Source: Bufo bufo
Taxonomy: Eukaryota > Chordata > Amphibia > Anura > Bufonidae
Assembly (NCBI RefSeq): GCF_905171765.1
Contig: NC_053389.1
Span: 217,068,624 to 217,132,623 of the forward strand
Reading direction: 5' to 3'
DNA: 64,000 bases
Of the stretch, positions 10,658 to 21,706 are shown one piece after another (positions within the stretch are counted from its first letter, which is position 1; each line of letters opens with the position of its first letter). Made by a program: the position numbers and the translations under genes. A model generated the notes under the pieces. It made no database searches. It had not been told where the DNA came from and saw only the letters and a list, made by a program, of their open reading frames with translations.

Positions 10658-11118
10658 GTTAAAGTGATCACCACACCAATTGAAAAATTTATTGGTGGGT
10701 GTAATTTTTAAAATGGGGTCACTTTTTGGGGGTTTCTACTGTAGGGATGCCACAGGGTCTCTTCAAATACAACATGGTGCCGAAAACCATTCCATCAAAA
10801 TCTGCCCTCCAAAAGCATATGGTGCTACTTCCCTTCTGAGTCCTGCGGTGTGCCCATACAGCAGTTTACAACAACATATGGAGTGTTTGCTGTATTCAGT
10901 AGAAATTACGTAACAACCTGTAGGGTCTTTTTCTCATTTTACCCCTTGTGAAAAATCTTGGACTAAAGCAACATTTTATTGGAAACAAGACCATCTTACC
11001 TGAGCTGTCCTTAACAGCATTTAGAAAGCATAAAAAAAATTGCTTTGCAGCTGCCCCATGGTCCATAGACACAATGGACAGGAGAGGACCCTATTGACTT
11101 ACATGGGAAAGCTATGCA
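10658..11118. repeat. Unclassified interspersed-repeat-like sequence
   Basis: The segment with AAAATGGGGTCACTTTTTGG and ACCATTCCATCAAAATCTGC has the look of a dispersed vertebrate repeat interior; I cannot assign a superfamily and no second copy is in the window. Confidence 0.35.
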
Positions 11119-11121
11119 TAA

Positions 11122-11356
11122 GGGCTCATGCACACGGCCAGATATGTTTCTGCATTTTGCGGAACAGAACATCCAGCCCATAATAGAACAGTTCTATCCT
11201 TGTCCCTAATGTGGACAAGAATAGGACATGTTCTATAATTTTGTGAATGCCATGGTACCGAATAACGGATGCAGACGGAAGTGAATGGGTCCGCATCCGA
11301 CCCGCAAAAAATTCGGATCAGATGCAGGCACAAAATACGTTCGTGTGTATGAGCCC
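11122..11356. mobile_element. Harbinger-like MITE
   Basis: GGGCTCATGCACACGGCC at the left and its complement ending GTATGAGCCC at the right, flanked by TAA on both sides (11119-11121, 11357-11359). The 3-bp TWA duplication is the PIF/Harbinger signature. Confidence 0.75.
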
Positions 11357-11359
11357 TAA

Positions 11360-11718
11360 TGCAGAATTTTTCCACTGTATGTTCATGAGGTATGAAAATT
11401 CCATTGATTTGAGAGGCAAACTGGGCGTTGATTTGATGCGTCAAATACTCTGTTGTGAACGACACAACCCCCAGTACACTTTATTTTCCATCTATAGAAA
11501 AGTTTTTTGTTTTCATGGTAATAACAATGCACACACAAGAATTAAATACACAATTTTAAAATATTGGTAAAAGAACATCTCTAGAAAATGAAGTAAAAGG
11601 GTGGACAGAAAATCTACCTCACCAAATTCAAACAAAGATTAAAAGGAACCTGTCCCCAGGTTTTACCCTTATAAACCCTTCAAGTTTATACCCTTAGGAA
11701 CCCTTCATGATGTATGAC
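11360..11718. other. Unassigned sequence
   Basis: AT-rich, with no recognised element or gene. Confidence 0.3.
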
Positions 11719-11721
11719 TAA

Positions 11722-12047
11722 GGCTACTTTTACACATGCGGCAGCCTTTTCGGACGGGGGAACAGCCTGCCTCATCCATGCTACCTCTACTCCACTGTGC
11801 CGCCGGAAGTCCGCCCTGGCCCCATTCACTATAATGGGGACGGGCCAGAGGTCCAGCCACAGCACGGCAAACATGCCAAGAGGCGGCCGGACAAAAACCG
11901 CAGCATGCTGTAGTTTTTGTCCAGCCGCCTCTCATTATAGTAAAAAGGGCCGGAGCGGACTTCCGACGGCACGGTGGACTAGCGGTAGCATGGATTCGGC
12001 GGGGGAACAGCCTGCCGGAAAAGGCTACTGCAAGTGTGAAAGTAGCC
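11722..12047. mobile_element. Harbinger-like MITE
   Basis: GGCTACTTTTACACATGCGG at the left and GTGTGAAAGTAGCC at the right, flanked by TAA and TTA. The interior contains inverted CGGCCGGACAAAAAC / GTTTTTGTCCAGCCG boxes. Confidence 0.7.
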
Positions 12048-12050
12048 TTA

Positions 12051-12531
12051 ATAAGACCTTTGTAACCTTATATCTTTTAATTGGCGCCACATATCAGCGA
12101 ATGATATGGGCATATCCGGAACTTCTACGTGTTCACCAGAATCATCTTTAAGCCAGACCCTGTACCCTTCATTAACATGGATGATATCTCCAATATCATC
12201 CAGTGGCCACTCCAGCAGAGAACCGACCAATACGCAGTGGGTTTTCCCTTTTGAGGGCAGAGGAACCATTGTTGCTGCGTGTTTGCACCAGTCCCCATGT
12301 ACTGTCTGAGATCTCTGGCTTTCTCATCAATGGTGGCAGGTTCATAATCAGAGCTGATGTGAAAGACACAGAAGGAGGCTCGCTTAGCTACAGTAATTAA
12401 CTGGTCCTACCAGCCAGCCCACGCAAGGATGAGAGGAAACTCTCTTCTGGTGTCAGAATGTCACAGCCTACTAAAGAAGCTCAACTTGGGCCAAGGGAAC
12501 AATTTCTACGGTATACCATGACTAAGATCTG
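12051..12531. other. Unassigned sequence
   Basis: The frame 12048-12269 (-) is 73 codons (MVPLPSKGKTHCVLVGSLLE...), contains DIGDIIHVNEG, and is mildly protein-like but not recognised. Nothing else was found. Confidence 0.25.
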
Positions 12532-12534
12532 TAA

Positions 12535-13032
12535 GGCTACTTTCACACTAGCGTTCGGAGCGGATCCGTCTGATGTTTCATCAGACGGATCCGCTCCGAT
12601 AATGCAGACGTTCGCATCCGTTCAGAACGGATGCGTCTGCATTAAAACTTAGAAAATTTTCTAAGTGTGAAAGTTGTCTGAGCGGATCCGTTCAGACTTT
12701 ACATTAAAAGTCAATGGGGAACGGATCCGCTTGAAGATTGAGCCATATTGTGTCATCTTCAAGCGGATCCGTCCCCATTGACTTCCATTGTAAGTGTGGA
12801 CGGATCCGCTCGCCTCCGCACGGCCAGGCGGACACCCGAACGCTGCAAGCAGCGTTCAGGTGTCCGCTCACTGAGCGGAGCGGAGGCTGAACGCTGGCAG
12901 GCGGATGCATTCTCAGTGGATCCGCCTCCACTGAGAATGCATTGGGGCCAGACGGATGCGTTCGGGGCCGCTCGTGAGCCCCTTCAAACGGTGCGCACGA
13001 GCGGACACCCGAACGCTAGTGTGAAAGTAGCC
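12535..13032. mobile_element. Harbinger-like MITE, GGATCC-rich
   Basis: GGCTACTTTCACACTAGCGT and its complement, flanked by TAA and TTA. The interior is a chain of inverted CGGATCCG-centred boxes, giving many BamHI-type palindromes. It is the same family as 18528-19019 and 36205-36671. Confidence 0.8.
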
Positions 13033-13035
13033 TTA

Positions 13036-14486
13036 GATCGAAATGCGCCAAATAAAGATTGAAGATTTATTTTAATCTCAGTGCTGGATGACTATTCTTT
13101 TTTCCCTAGACACCTACTACACCCATATCTGTAGAATCTCGCTTATCACTCATCTTCTTGTCTGTGGGTATCTTCACTTAAACCTGGAGAAATGTTAAGT
13201 AAGTGCTCTTTTACTACAAATTTACATCCCTTAATATACGTCTAAGGGCATCATCTTGATATAAGATTGACAAACGCATCTTCACTATTCCTTTGATGGC
13301 TTGATGTCCCTGACTAGATGGAGTAACAATGTTTGGCCAGGAGGTGTCTCCCTTTATCTTTTTTTCTTACTACAGAGTGCTGTACATTGGAACTGTGTTG
13401 TTTTCACTCTCTAGATTCAGGATGCCTTTGGTATACCATCAACCACCAAAAAAGAGCGAGCCAAAATTTAAAATATCATAAAATTTATTTCATCCAAGGT
13501 AACAAAATTACAATTATTTAAAAATCAGTATTGCTGTAAACTATTGTAGGGGGAAAAAAACATCCCAACAATACAGACTGCACCCCGGCGCTGCAACCCA
13601 CACAAAATACCCAAATAAAATAATATTGAAAAAACAAAAATTTTTAAAAAAATATATAAATGGAACTGTAATAACAAAAAATGGCATGTATGTAGTAACA
13701 AAATACAAATAACACAATTAATTAGATGAAGTGATCAATACATACCAATGATAACAGCCACATGTATACCGATGTTAAATAATGGATACTGCTATCACAA
13801 TAAATACATATGGTGTTGGCCATCAAAAACCCCAAATAACCCCCCAAAAAAAGGAAAGCCCAAAATAAGGAACAATTCTATAAACACATACCCTGAGACA
13901 TCTTGAAAATGTGGTATCGCACTGCCAGGAAAAATGTCCACCTCGACATGCGTTTCACCTACTCACTTAATGAAAATATTTTATACTCACTTGTGCAATT
14001 TATTTTACACCTGATAAATTCACCTATAGGAATTCCTGTAATGATATGCGTGTACCCACTGTGAGGAACGCAATTTTACATGCAGAAATATGCCACCCGG
14101 GCACACAGTTAGGTAGGTGAAGTGTGAAGGTGTTTTCCAGTGAGATTGAACTATAGAATGGATTTGGTTTGAATTACTTATTCTTTTCACATTTTTGTGT
14201 GTGAATTGGAATCAGATGTGCAGGAGGTGAGTTTGCTCGCATATGTTAATAAATAAAGGTTTAGTCACATTTTCTCATACTATGATTAAGGGCCTATCTA
14301 AAAACTCTTTCCAAGTCACCAAATCCCCAAAAAATCACAGTATGGTGATTTGAAGGTGATTTTATGGAATCTGGTGCCTTGGAAAGTTTTTGGATTGATG
14401 TTTGTACGGTGAATGGGTGACCCTTCCAAGTTGAATCACAGAGTACAGGAAGTGGTGGTGCAGGAGAACCATATTAGATATTATGA
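13036..14486. other. AT-rich unassigned sequence
   Basis: A-rich stretches around 13530-13720 and short GACATGCGTTTCACC near 13948 recall interspersed-repeat tails, but no termini, reading frames or duplicate copies were identified. Confidence 0.3.
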
Positions 14487-14490
14487 TTAA

Positions 14491-15266
14491 AGGGCATTTG
14501 TCACCCCACTAAACCGTTTTTTTTTTTTTTTTTACTAATAATCCCTATACTGCGAGCTCTGCATACATAAGTTAAATATTCATTTTGGTTCAGTAGAATT
14601 TGATAAAAAGCTATTTTTAAAATATGCAAGTTACCTTGCTACCAGCAAGTAGGGCGGCTACTTGCTGGTAGCAGTCGCATCCTCCGATCCTAAAGACGCC
14701 CCCTCCGCACTGTGATTGACAGGGCCAGGGAACGGAATCGTTCTCTGCTGGCCCTGCCTGTTAGCATTCAAAATCTGGCGCCTGCGCCGCGGCCATACCT
14801 ATCTTCAATCTGCGCAGGCGCACTGAGAGGCGGGCACTCGCTCGGCCGCTCCATCCTCAATGCGCCTGCGCCGATGACGTCACATCTACACCTGGCGCAG
14901 GCGCATTGAGGAGCGAGCGGCCGCCTCTCAGTGCGCCTGCGCAGATTGAAGATAGGTACGACCGCGGCGCAGGCACCAGATTTTGAATGCTAACAGGCAG
15001 GGCCAGCAGAGAACGATTCCGTTCCCTGGCCCTGTCAATCACAATGCGGAGGGGGCGTCATTAGGATCGGAGGATGCGGCTGCTACCAGCAAGTAGCCGC
15101 CCTACTTGCTGGTAGCAAGGTAATTTGCATATTTTAAAAATAGCTTTTTATCAAATTCTACTGAACCAAAATGATTATTTAACTTATCTTATGTATGCAG
15201 AGCTCGCAGTATAGGGATTATTAGTAAACAAAAAAAAAAACGGTTTAGTGGGCTGACAGAAGCCCT
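14491..15266. mobile_element. Palindromic piggyBac-like MITE (776 bp)
   Basis: AGGGCATTTGTCACCCCACT at the left and the complement-like end GCTGACAGAAGCCCT at the right, flanked by TTAA on both sides (14487-14490, 15267-15270). Practically the whole element is a palindrome centred near 14876, where an exact TGACGTCA lies. Nearly identical reading frames appear on both strands because of the symmetry and are not genes. Confidence 0.85.
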
Positions 15267-15269
15267 TTA

Positions 15270-15620
15270 AGGACCAGTTAGGTCAGAAACGCGTGAGCTG
15301 TGGTTTCTTTTTAATATTGCTCCTTATGCCCCTTAGGCGTTCTCCATAGGGAGATATAGTATTCCCTGAATCCTGACTTGGCCTCTCACCCAGTTAAGCC
15401 AGTATTCTCTATTCTGCATTAATGAGGGGCAATCACCCCAAAACAGCTGTCTGCAGATGGGATGCTGGCTTAATTATTATCCATGTCATGTCTCAAGGCC
15501 TGTCTAAAAGGTTGAACATTGACTTATAGGATAGCTGCCTTGCATCTTGTGACATTAGAGGTGGAGCTTGTTAAAAGATCATTTGCATACCCTCTTCCCA
15601 GTATTGCTAGTTGTATGTTT
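15270..15620 (+). repeat. Dispersed repeat, copy 1
   Basis: Shares TTGACTTATAGGATAGCT, the TCATTTGCATACCCTCTTCC box and TATAGTATTCCCTGAA-type sequence with 16503-16760; a weaker relative lies at about 59270-59440. The orientation is the same in all copies. Superfamily unknown. Confidence 0.6.
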
Positions 15621-15738
15621 TATATAAGCAATAAAAAGAACAGTTTTCCAGTATTTACTTCTAAGTGCTGGTCCTTGCTGAAGTCTTTGTATGGATTACC
15701 CACAAGGTTATTCAGTTTGTAAAAGAAAAAAGGCTTAA

Positions 15739-16086
15739 AGGAGTTGTGCAAGAATAAGGGATTTTGGCAAACCCGCTCATTCTTCTGGACTTGCAAAAGG
15801 AAGATGACTTCCCTGCTTCCCGGAGCAGACTCCCCGCTCCTTCTCCTGCAGGCCTGTGATAACAGGCCACAGCGGTGTCCTATCCCCTCACCATGTGACG
15901 ATTTGTCATGCCACAAGAGGAGCCTGACACCACCTTGGTCTGTGATTGGCTGCGGTGATGTCAAACTGGATGTTGACATTGCTGGAGTCCAGCGGAGATT
16001 TGAAGGCCTGTAGGAGAAGGATTGGGGAGTCACTTCCCTTTCCAGGTCTGGCAGAACCTCCCCACTCTTATTGTTGCACAACCTCT
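15739..16086. mobile_element. piggyBac-like MITE
   Basis: AGGAGTTGTGCAAGAATAAG and the complement-like end TTGTTGCACAACCTCT. TTAA lies at the left (15735-15738) and a degenerate TTTA at the right, whose last three bases also flank the next MITE. No coding capacity. Confidence 0.65.
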
Positions 16087-16090
16087 TTTA

Positions 16091-16499
16091 GGCTACTTTC
16101 ACATATGCGTTTTGGTTTCAGGTTTTGAGATCCGGTAGAGGATCTCAAAACCTGACCAAAACGGTTCAGTTTTGATTACACATCAGTATGCATCTGTTCC
16201 GTTAGGATGCGGCTGTGTAAAATTCGAAACGGAACAAACTGGATCCGTCACTAAATACATTGGAAGTCATTCACATACAGCGCTTTTAGTGATGGATCTG
16301 GTTTGTTCCAGCTTGCAGCGGTTTTGTGCCCGGTCAGAACACGGAATGCTGATGGAACGGAAGACATCCTGATGCATTCTGAACGGATCTCCTTCTCTTT
16401 AGAATGAATGGGGACAAAATTGAACCGTTTTGGCCTGGTTCTGAGATCCTCTGCCGGATCTCAAAACTGGAATGCCAAAACGCATATATGAAAGTAGCC
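16091..16499. mobile_element. Harbinger-like MITE
   Basis: GGCTACTTTCACATATGCGT and the complement ending GAAAGTAGCC, flanked by TTA and TAA. Internal inverted GAGATCCGG...CCGGATCTC boxes. It abuts the preceding piggyBac-like MITE. It is the same family as the outer element at 35977-36887. Confidence 0.75.
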
Positions 16500-16502
16500 T
16501 AA

Positions 16503-16760
16503 GGGAGATTTAGTTACAATGTACACATATAAAGGCCGAATATTGACTTATAGGATAGCTACCTTACATCTGGTGGCATTAGAAGCAGAGCTTGCTAAGA
16601 GCTCATTTGCATACCCTCTTCCCAGAATTCCAGAGGAGTAGTTGCTTGGCCATGTTTAAGCGCTCTCCATAAGGAGATGTAGTATTCCCTGAAAAATCTA
16701 GACCTGGAACCATGACAAAGGCATTCTCTATTTCTGGAGGAAAGCAGGTTTCACAAGGAG
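16503..16760 (+). repeat. Dispersed repeat, copy 2
   Basis: Same sequence family as 15270-15620: TATTGACTTATAGGATAGCT followed by TCATTTGCATACCCTCTTCC, then CTCTCCATAAGGAGATGTAG. The order of the blocks differs from copy 1, so one of the copies is rearranged. Confidence 0.55.
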
Positions 16761-16931
16761 GATTAGGTCAGAGGACCACTATTCTACACATAGCAGCAGG
16801 TCCTAGGGGAGGGGACTAGCCCTTTGAATTTTTTATGCCGTATTTAGTCGTCCAGCAAAAAATAAGCCCACATATGGCTATGTCAATTGGCCCAGTCTTT
16901 ATAAGGGATTAAACAAAAAATTACTATATAA

Positions 16932-17304
16932 GGCCTCTTGCACATGAACGTGTGCTGCCCGTGCCCATGCTGCGGACTGCAAATTGCACGGACACCAACC
17001 GTGGGCCAGCCACATGCAGATCGCGGATCCATTCACTTGAATGGGTCCTGCGATCCCTCCGTTCCGCAAAAAGATAGGACAAGTTCTATCTTTTTGTGGA
17101 ACAGAATCACTGAACGGAACCCCATGAGGGCACTCTGAAGTGCTTCCGCTCCGTGGTTCCATTCCCCATTGCATCTCCGAATTTGCGGAACCATTTATGG
17201 GAATGGGTCCGCATCCGTGATGCGGAATACACACGGCTGGTGTCTCGTGTATTGCAGACCCGCCAATACGGCCACAGGGGACACACGTTCGTGTGCAAGA
17301 GGCC
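16932..17304. mobile_element. Harbinger-like MITE
   Basis: GGCCTCTTGCACATGAACGT and its complement, flanked by TAA on both sides (16929-16931, 17305-17307). The right TAA is followed at once by GGCTTCCTTTACACATAC, which looks like the start of another MITE. It is the same family as 50068-50372. Confidence 0.75.
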
Positions 17305-17559
17305 TAAGGCTTCCTTTACACATACTAGTAGTCTCTTGTTCTGATGTTTTCTTATTTGTAACATTTAAAACATGGCTGGCTCAAAGTAATTTGCATATAA
17401 CTTTACTAATTCATGTATATAATACAACACACTAAAAAACAATACATAAATATAAATAAAAAACACCAGAATTAATACACCCTATTATATGCTCACAGTA
17501 AATGCGGAGCTCTCGCATATATAATGTTCATATAAAAAATTCATATGTATAAAAAATAA

Positions 17560-18320
17560 GGGCTCTTTCACACTTGCGTTCTTGTCTTCCGGCATAGAGT
17601 TCCGTCGTCGGGGCTCTTTGCCGGAAGAATCCTGATCAGGATTATCCTAATGCATTCTGAATGGAGAGAAATCCGTTCAGGATGCATCAGGATGTCTTCA
17701 GTTCCAGAACGGAACGTTTTTTGGCCGGAGAAAATACCGCAGCATGCTGCGCTTTTTGCTCCGGCCAAAAATCCGGAACACTTGCCGCAAGGCCGGATCC
17801 GGAATTAATGCCCATTGAAAGGCATTGATCCGGATCCGGCCTTAAGCTAAACGTTGTTTCGGCGCATTGCCGGACCCGACATTTAGCTTTTTCTGAATGG
17901 TTACCATGGCTGCCGGGACGCTAAAGTCCTGGCAGCCATGGTAAAGTGTAGTGGGGAGCGGGGAAGCAGTGTACTTACCGTCCGTGCGGCTCCCCGGGCG
18001 CTCCAGAGTGACGTCAGGGCGCCCCAAGCGCATGGATCATGTGATCGCAGGGATCACGTCATCCATGCGCATGGGGCGCTCTGACGTCATTCTGGAGCGC
18101 CCCGGGAGCCGCACGGACTGTAAGTATACCGCTTCCACGCTCCTACTATGGCAACCAGGACTTTAATAGCGTCCTGGGTGCCATAGTAACACTGAAAGCA
18201 TTTGGAAGACGGTTCCGTCTTCAAATGCTTTCAGTACACTTGCGTTTTTCCGGATCCGGAGTGCAATTCCGGCAAGTGGAGTACACGCCGGATCCGGACA
18301 ACGCAAGTGTGAAAGAGCCC
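17560..18320. mobile_element. Harbinger-like MITE, CRE-containing palindrome
   Basis: GGGCTCTTTCACACTTGCGT and its complement, flanked by TAA on both sides. The central part (17985-18115) is an inverted repeat with two exact TGACGTCA octamers facing each other around GGATCATGTGATC. A sister copy in the opposite orientation is at 26741-27518. Confidence 0.85.
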
Positions 18321-18527
18321 TAAAAAAACACGGTTTTCTTGTCTTGTAGTTCTTCACTTTGGCGTGCAGTTAATAGTGTCAGTTGATATTTGGCAATTGT
18401 ATCTCTCTTCAGTGTTAACTGAATTGCAAGGTTCTCTTAATTGGTAACAAACTTAGAAAACATCCTAACAGTCTGCTTCAATATTCCCTTGTAGTTGAGT
18501 GTCTTATTGTATTGTTTGCCAGTTTAA

Positions 18528-19019
18528 GCTACTTTCACACTAGCGTTCAGGGCTCCGCTTGTGAGTTCCGTTTGAAGGCTCTCACAAGCGGCCCCGAACG
18601 CATCCGTACTGCCCTAATGCATTCTGAGTGGACGCGGATCCGCTCAGAATGCATCAGTCTGGCAGCGTTCAGCCTCCGCTCCACTCAGCAAGCGGACACC
18701 TGAACGCTGCTTGCAGCGTTCGGGTGTCCGCCTGGCCGTGCAGAGGCAAGCGGATCCGTCTAGACTTACAATGTAAGTCAATGGGGACGGATCCGTTTGA
18801 AGTTGACGCAGTATGGCTAAATTTTCAAACGGATCCGTCCCCCATTGGCTTTCCCAGTCTGGACTGATCCGTCTGAACTACTTTCCCACTTAGAATCTTT
18901 TTTAAACTATAATGCAGACGGATCCATTCTGAACGGATCCAAACGTCTGCATTATAGGAGCGGATCCGTCTGTGCAGACATCAGACGGACCCGCTCTGAA
19001 CGGTAGTGTGAAAGTAGCC
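18528..19019. mobile_element. Harbinger-like MITE, GGATCC-rich
   Basis: GCTACTTTCACACTAGCGTT (first G lost) and the complement ending GTGAAAGTAGCC, flanked by TAA on both sides. The interior has CGGATCCG boxes as in 12535-13032. Confidence 0.8.
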
Positions 19020-19359
19020 TAACTCGTATGTAATGCACATATATTATATTAGCAAAGCGCTTTCTTTAATCCGTAGTTGTTTTCAGCAATGTTTCATGTA
19101 CTTGTTACTCACGGATCCTGATACAATGAGGGCTGGTCTCCCTATTTTTATTTATATTTATGTATTGTTTTTTAGTGTGTTGTATTATATACATGAATTA
19201 GTAAAGTTATATGCAAATTACTGTGAGCCAGCCATTTTTAGGAATTTTTAGTGTTTACTTATATCACTGAGGGGTGGTCAGTGGGCTGGGCTCCAGTTCA
19301 ACCGGTGAGCATTCCCTATTCTATTGTTAATTATTTTGAACATTTAAAACATGCCTTTT

Positions 19360-19520
19360 CCCTTACGTCCTAACCAGCAGCACAAGTGGGGAGTTCTCCC
19401 CTGTGAAACTAGTAGGACAGGTAGAATTTTGGTTGACAATAAATTTCCTACCAAGCACTAATTAAATAATTAGTAAAACCCACCCCTATAAAGGGCAGAC
19501 TGCCCATATCCCAGTGCTTT
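19360..19520 (+). repeat. DIRS left inverted terminal repeat
   Basis: Starts CCCTTACGTCCTAACCAGCA and runs to CCATATCCCAGTGCTT. It is complementary to 21518-21680 with few mismatches. Confidence 0.9.
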
Positions 19521-19638
19521 TTTTCTCTGTCCCTGTGGACAGTAGAACGGGTCAGGCTGCGGCCTGTTACCTTATAGAATATTCTCTTTTTATTATATAT
19601 TTTCCTACCACATTAATCTTTGTTTTTTCCCAGCTCCG

Positions 19639-20181
19639 GTGCCCATGGTTCCGTCCTCACCAACTCCCTATCCCTCCAGCCTTACTGCGTCCGCTGGTCC
19701 GTGCGATCCGCCGCCTTGCTCGGCGGTCCAGTTTGGAGGGGCAGGGTCTAACGCGGGGCTCTGTCTCCGGCTTGCCTGGCTGGCATCGGGCCGCCAGCTG
19801 CGCTGCGATCGGTGCGCGGCCCGGCAGGAAGTATGTCAGTGGACGACTTCCGGGTCTCGCGCCGGTCCTATTTCTAAGGGGGATCGACTCAGTCGGGGTC
19901 TACCAGTTCCAGGCGAATGGTCACTGAACAGAGACATCTTCTCCCAGATCACTCTACGTTGGGGCACTCCAGAGATCGACTTGATGGCGACCCGGTTGAA
20001 CGCGAAGGTGGACAAATTCTGCTCCCTCTACAAGGAGGACAACCCTCTGGCGATAGACGCCCTGTCCATTCCATGGAGGTTCAGGCTGGCATACATATTC
20101 CCTCCACTTTCCATGATACCAAGGGTATTGACGAAAATCAAACAAGACCAGACCCCGGTCATTGCAATAATACCATTTTGA
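19639..20181 (+). pseudogene. DIRS gag/pol remnant ending in RNase H
   Basis: A 180-codon frame. Residues 1 to about 85 are Pro/Ser/Cys-rich and may be the start of the gag-like ORF. From about residue 92 it reads like the C-terminal RNase H region of DIRS pol: EWSLNRDIFSQITLRWGTPE, then EIDLMATRLN and FPPLSMIPRVLTKI. The join between the two parts marks the internal deletion that removed the reverse transcriptase. A TGA at 20179-20181 stands where the continuing frame suggests a Trp codon; DIRS-like residues continue past it (RSWFTQLMKMSQGANWRLPL). Not functional. Confidence 0.75.
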
Positions 20182-20212
20182 CCGAAGAGGTCTTGGTTCA
20201 CCCAGCTCATGA

Positions 20213-21322
20213 AGATGAGTCAGGGCGCAAATTGGAGACTTCCCCTAACGCAGAACCTTGTGTATCAGGACACAGGCCCCTGCCTAGATCTGAGGAAACT
20301 CAATCTGACAGCCTGGAGATTGACAGGTCCCTATTAGAAGCTAGAGGGCTTTCTGCGGAGGTCTTGAGAGCTATTTCACACTCCCGTGCGGAGTCTACAA
20401 ACAAGGCGTACTCAAGAATTCACAAGATCTTTCTTCAGTTGTGTGCTGTAAAAGAGGTAGTACCCTCAGATCCTCCTCTTTCAGCTATTTTCCAATTTCT
20501 GCAGGACGGCCTGGACAAGGGTCTAAGCCCGTCTACTCTCAGAGTCCATACCAGTGCTCTCTCTGCCTTTTTAGGTAGACCACTATCTCAAGACCCCCTA
20601 CTCAGGAGGTTCCTCAAGGGAGCCGAAAGATTAAAACCTAGAATCCTGAGACCTATCCATAGTTGGGATTTATCCATTGTTCTAAAGGGGCTATCCTCTC
20701 CCCCCTTTGAACCCCTAGAGAATGTAGACCTTAGATTCCTATCTTTAAAGGTCACATTTCTACTGGCCATAACATCGGCCAAAAGGATTGGAGAGTTACA
20801 GGCCTTAGCGGCCGCTGAGCTTTATGCCCTCTTTCTCCATGACTGTGTCCTGTTGAGATTTTTGCCGACCTTTGCTCCCAAACCATCTCCTTACCGGTCC
20901 TATGTCCCACTCCGTCATCTCCTGAAGAGGAAGCCCTTCACTCCTTGGACATTTCCAGAAATCTCAAAATCTACCTAAGCAGGACTGCGGACCTTAGAAA
21001 ATCAGAGCACCTGCTGCTCTCCTTCTCCGGTAAAAGCAAAGGTCTAAAAGCCTCCAAACCCGCTCTAAGTAGATGGGTAAAAGAGGCAATTCGGGAAGCC
21101 TTTCTAACCCAAGGGTTGGCTCCTCCATCCTTTTTCACCGCCCACTCCACGAGGGCAATATCGACTTCCTTCGTGGAAAAAGGTCTAGTTCCGCTAGAAC
21201 AGATTTGTGCTGCGGCTTCTTGGAGCTCCCACAGCAATTTCGTTAAACATTATCGCCTAGACTCTAGGCGCTCTGAGGGGGTAGCATTCGGACGCACCAT
21301 TCTGTCTGCCGCCCTCTCATAA
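20213..21322 (+). pseudogene. DIRS tyrosine recombinase, one frameshift
   Basis: Two frames make up the protein: one ending at 20978 and one from 20945 to 21322, with the shift near 20880-20900. The first part contains the core-binding SAM-like region (ISHSRAESTNKAYSRIHKIF) and the first catalytic arginine in SAKRIGELQAL. The second part contains the HxxR motif (AHSTRA) and the tyrosine in KHYRLDSRR. All key residues are visible, so inactivation is by the frameshift alone. It would cut and join the circular DIRS DNA intermediate. Confidence 0.85.
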
Positions 21323-21395
21323 TAAAAAATAAAAAAAAGCGGTATTGAGTACCAATTAGGGGACCCTCCCAATTTGTTCGTGTTACTTGCTAGGT

Positions 21396-21482
21396 CCCCA
21401 CTTGTGCTGCTGGTTAGGACGTAAGGGAAGCGTTAATTTTTTACGTAAATTTGTTTTCCCTTAGTCCTAACAGCAGCACACA
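21396..21482 (+). repeat. DIRS internal complementary region
   Basis: The stretch 21396-21427 is the complement of the left end (19360-19391). The stretch 21428-21482 is the complement of the right end (about 21653-21706). Together they represent the joined ends, the template used in the DIRS circular replication model. A few substitutions separate it from the termini (e.g. TTACGTAAAT here versus the ATTTATGTTAA side). Confidence 0.9.
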
Positions 21483-21517
21483 AATTTCCCACCCTTGTTT
21501 TAGTTTCTACTTGATAT

Positions 21518-21706
21518 AAAGCACTAGGATATGGGCAGTCTGCACTTTATAAGGGTGGGTTTTACTAATTATTTAATTAGTGCTTGGTAGGAAATTTATT
21601 GTCAACAAAAATTCCACCTGTCCTACTAGTGTCACAGGGGAGAACTCCCCACTTGTGCTGCTGTTAGGACTAAGGGAAAACAAATTTATGTTAAAAATTA
21701 ACGCTT
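21518..21706 (+). repeat. DIRS right inverted terminal repeat and extension
   Basis: 21518-21680 is the inverse of the left repeat; it extends with ACAAATTTATGTTAAAAATT to AACGCTT at 21706, the extension being represented in the internal complementary region. Confidence 0.9.

Larger units (their letters stand above)
17371..19235. repeat. Composite inverted repeat (91-bp arms) enclosing two MITEs
   Basis: The left arm about 17371-17462 (ATGGCTGGCTCAAAGTAATT...) is matched, nearly perfectly inverted, by 19145-19235. Between the arms lie two Harbinger-like MITEs (17560-18320, 18528-19019). A 15-bp direct repeat AACATTTAAAACATG overlaps the left arm (17360-17374) and recurs at 19339-19353. The element type is unknown. 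Confidence 0.7.
19360..21706 (+). mobile_element. DIRS-type retrotransposon, internally deleted
   Basis: Inverted terminal repeats of about 160 bp (19360-19520, 21518-21680), with a right-end extension to 21706. An internal complementary region at 21396-21482 contains, side by side, the complement of the left end and of the right end. It carries an RNase H remnant and a tyrosine recombinase, the DIRS gene order. Full DIRS elements are about 5-6 kb; here most of gag and the reverse transcriptase are missing. No target duplication is visible, as expected for recombinase-mediated insertion. Confidence 0.9.
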
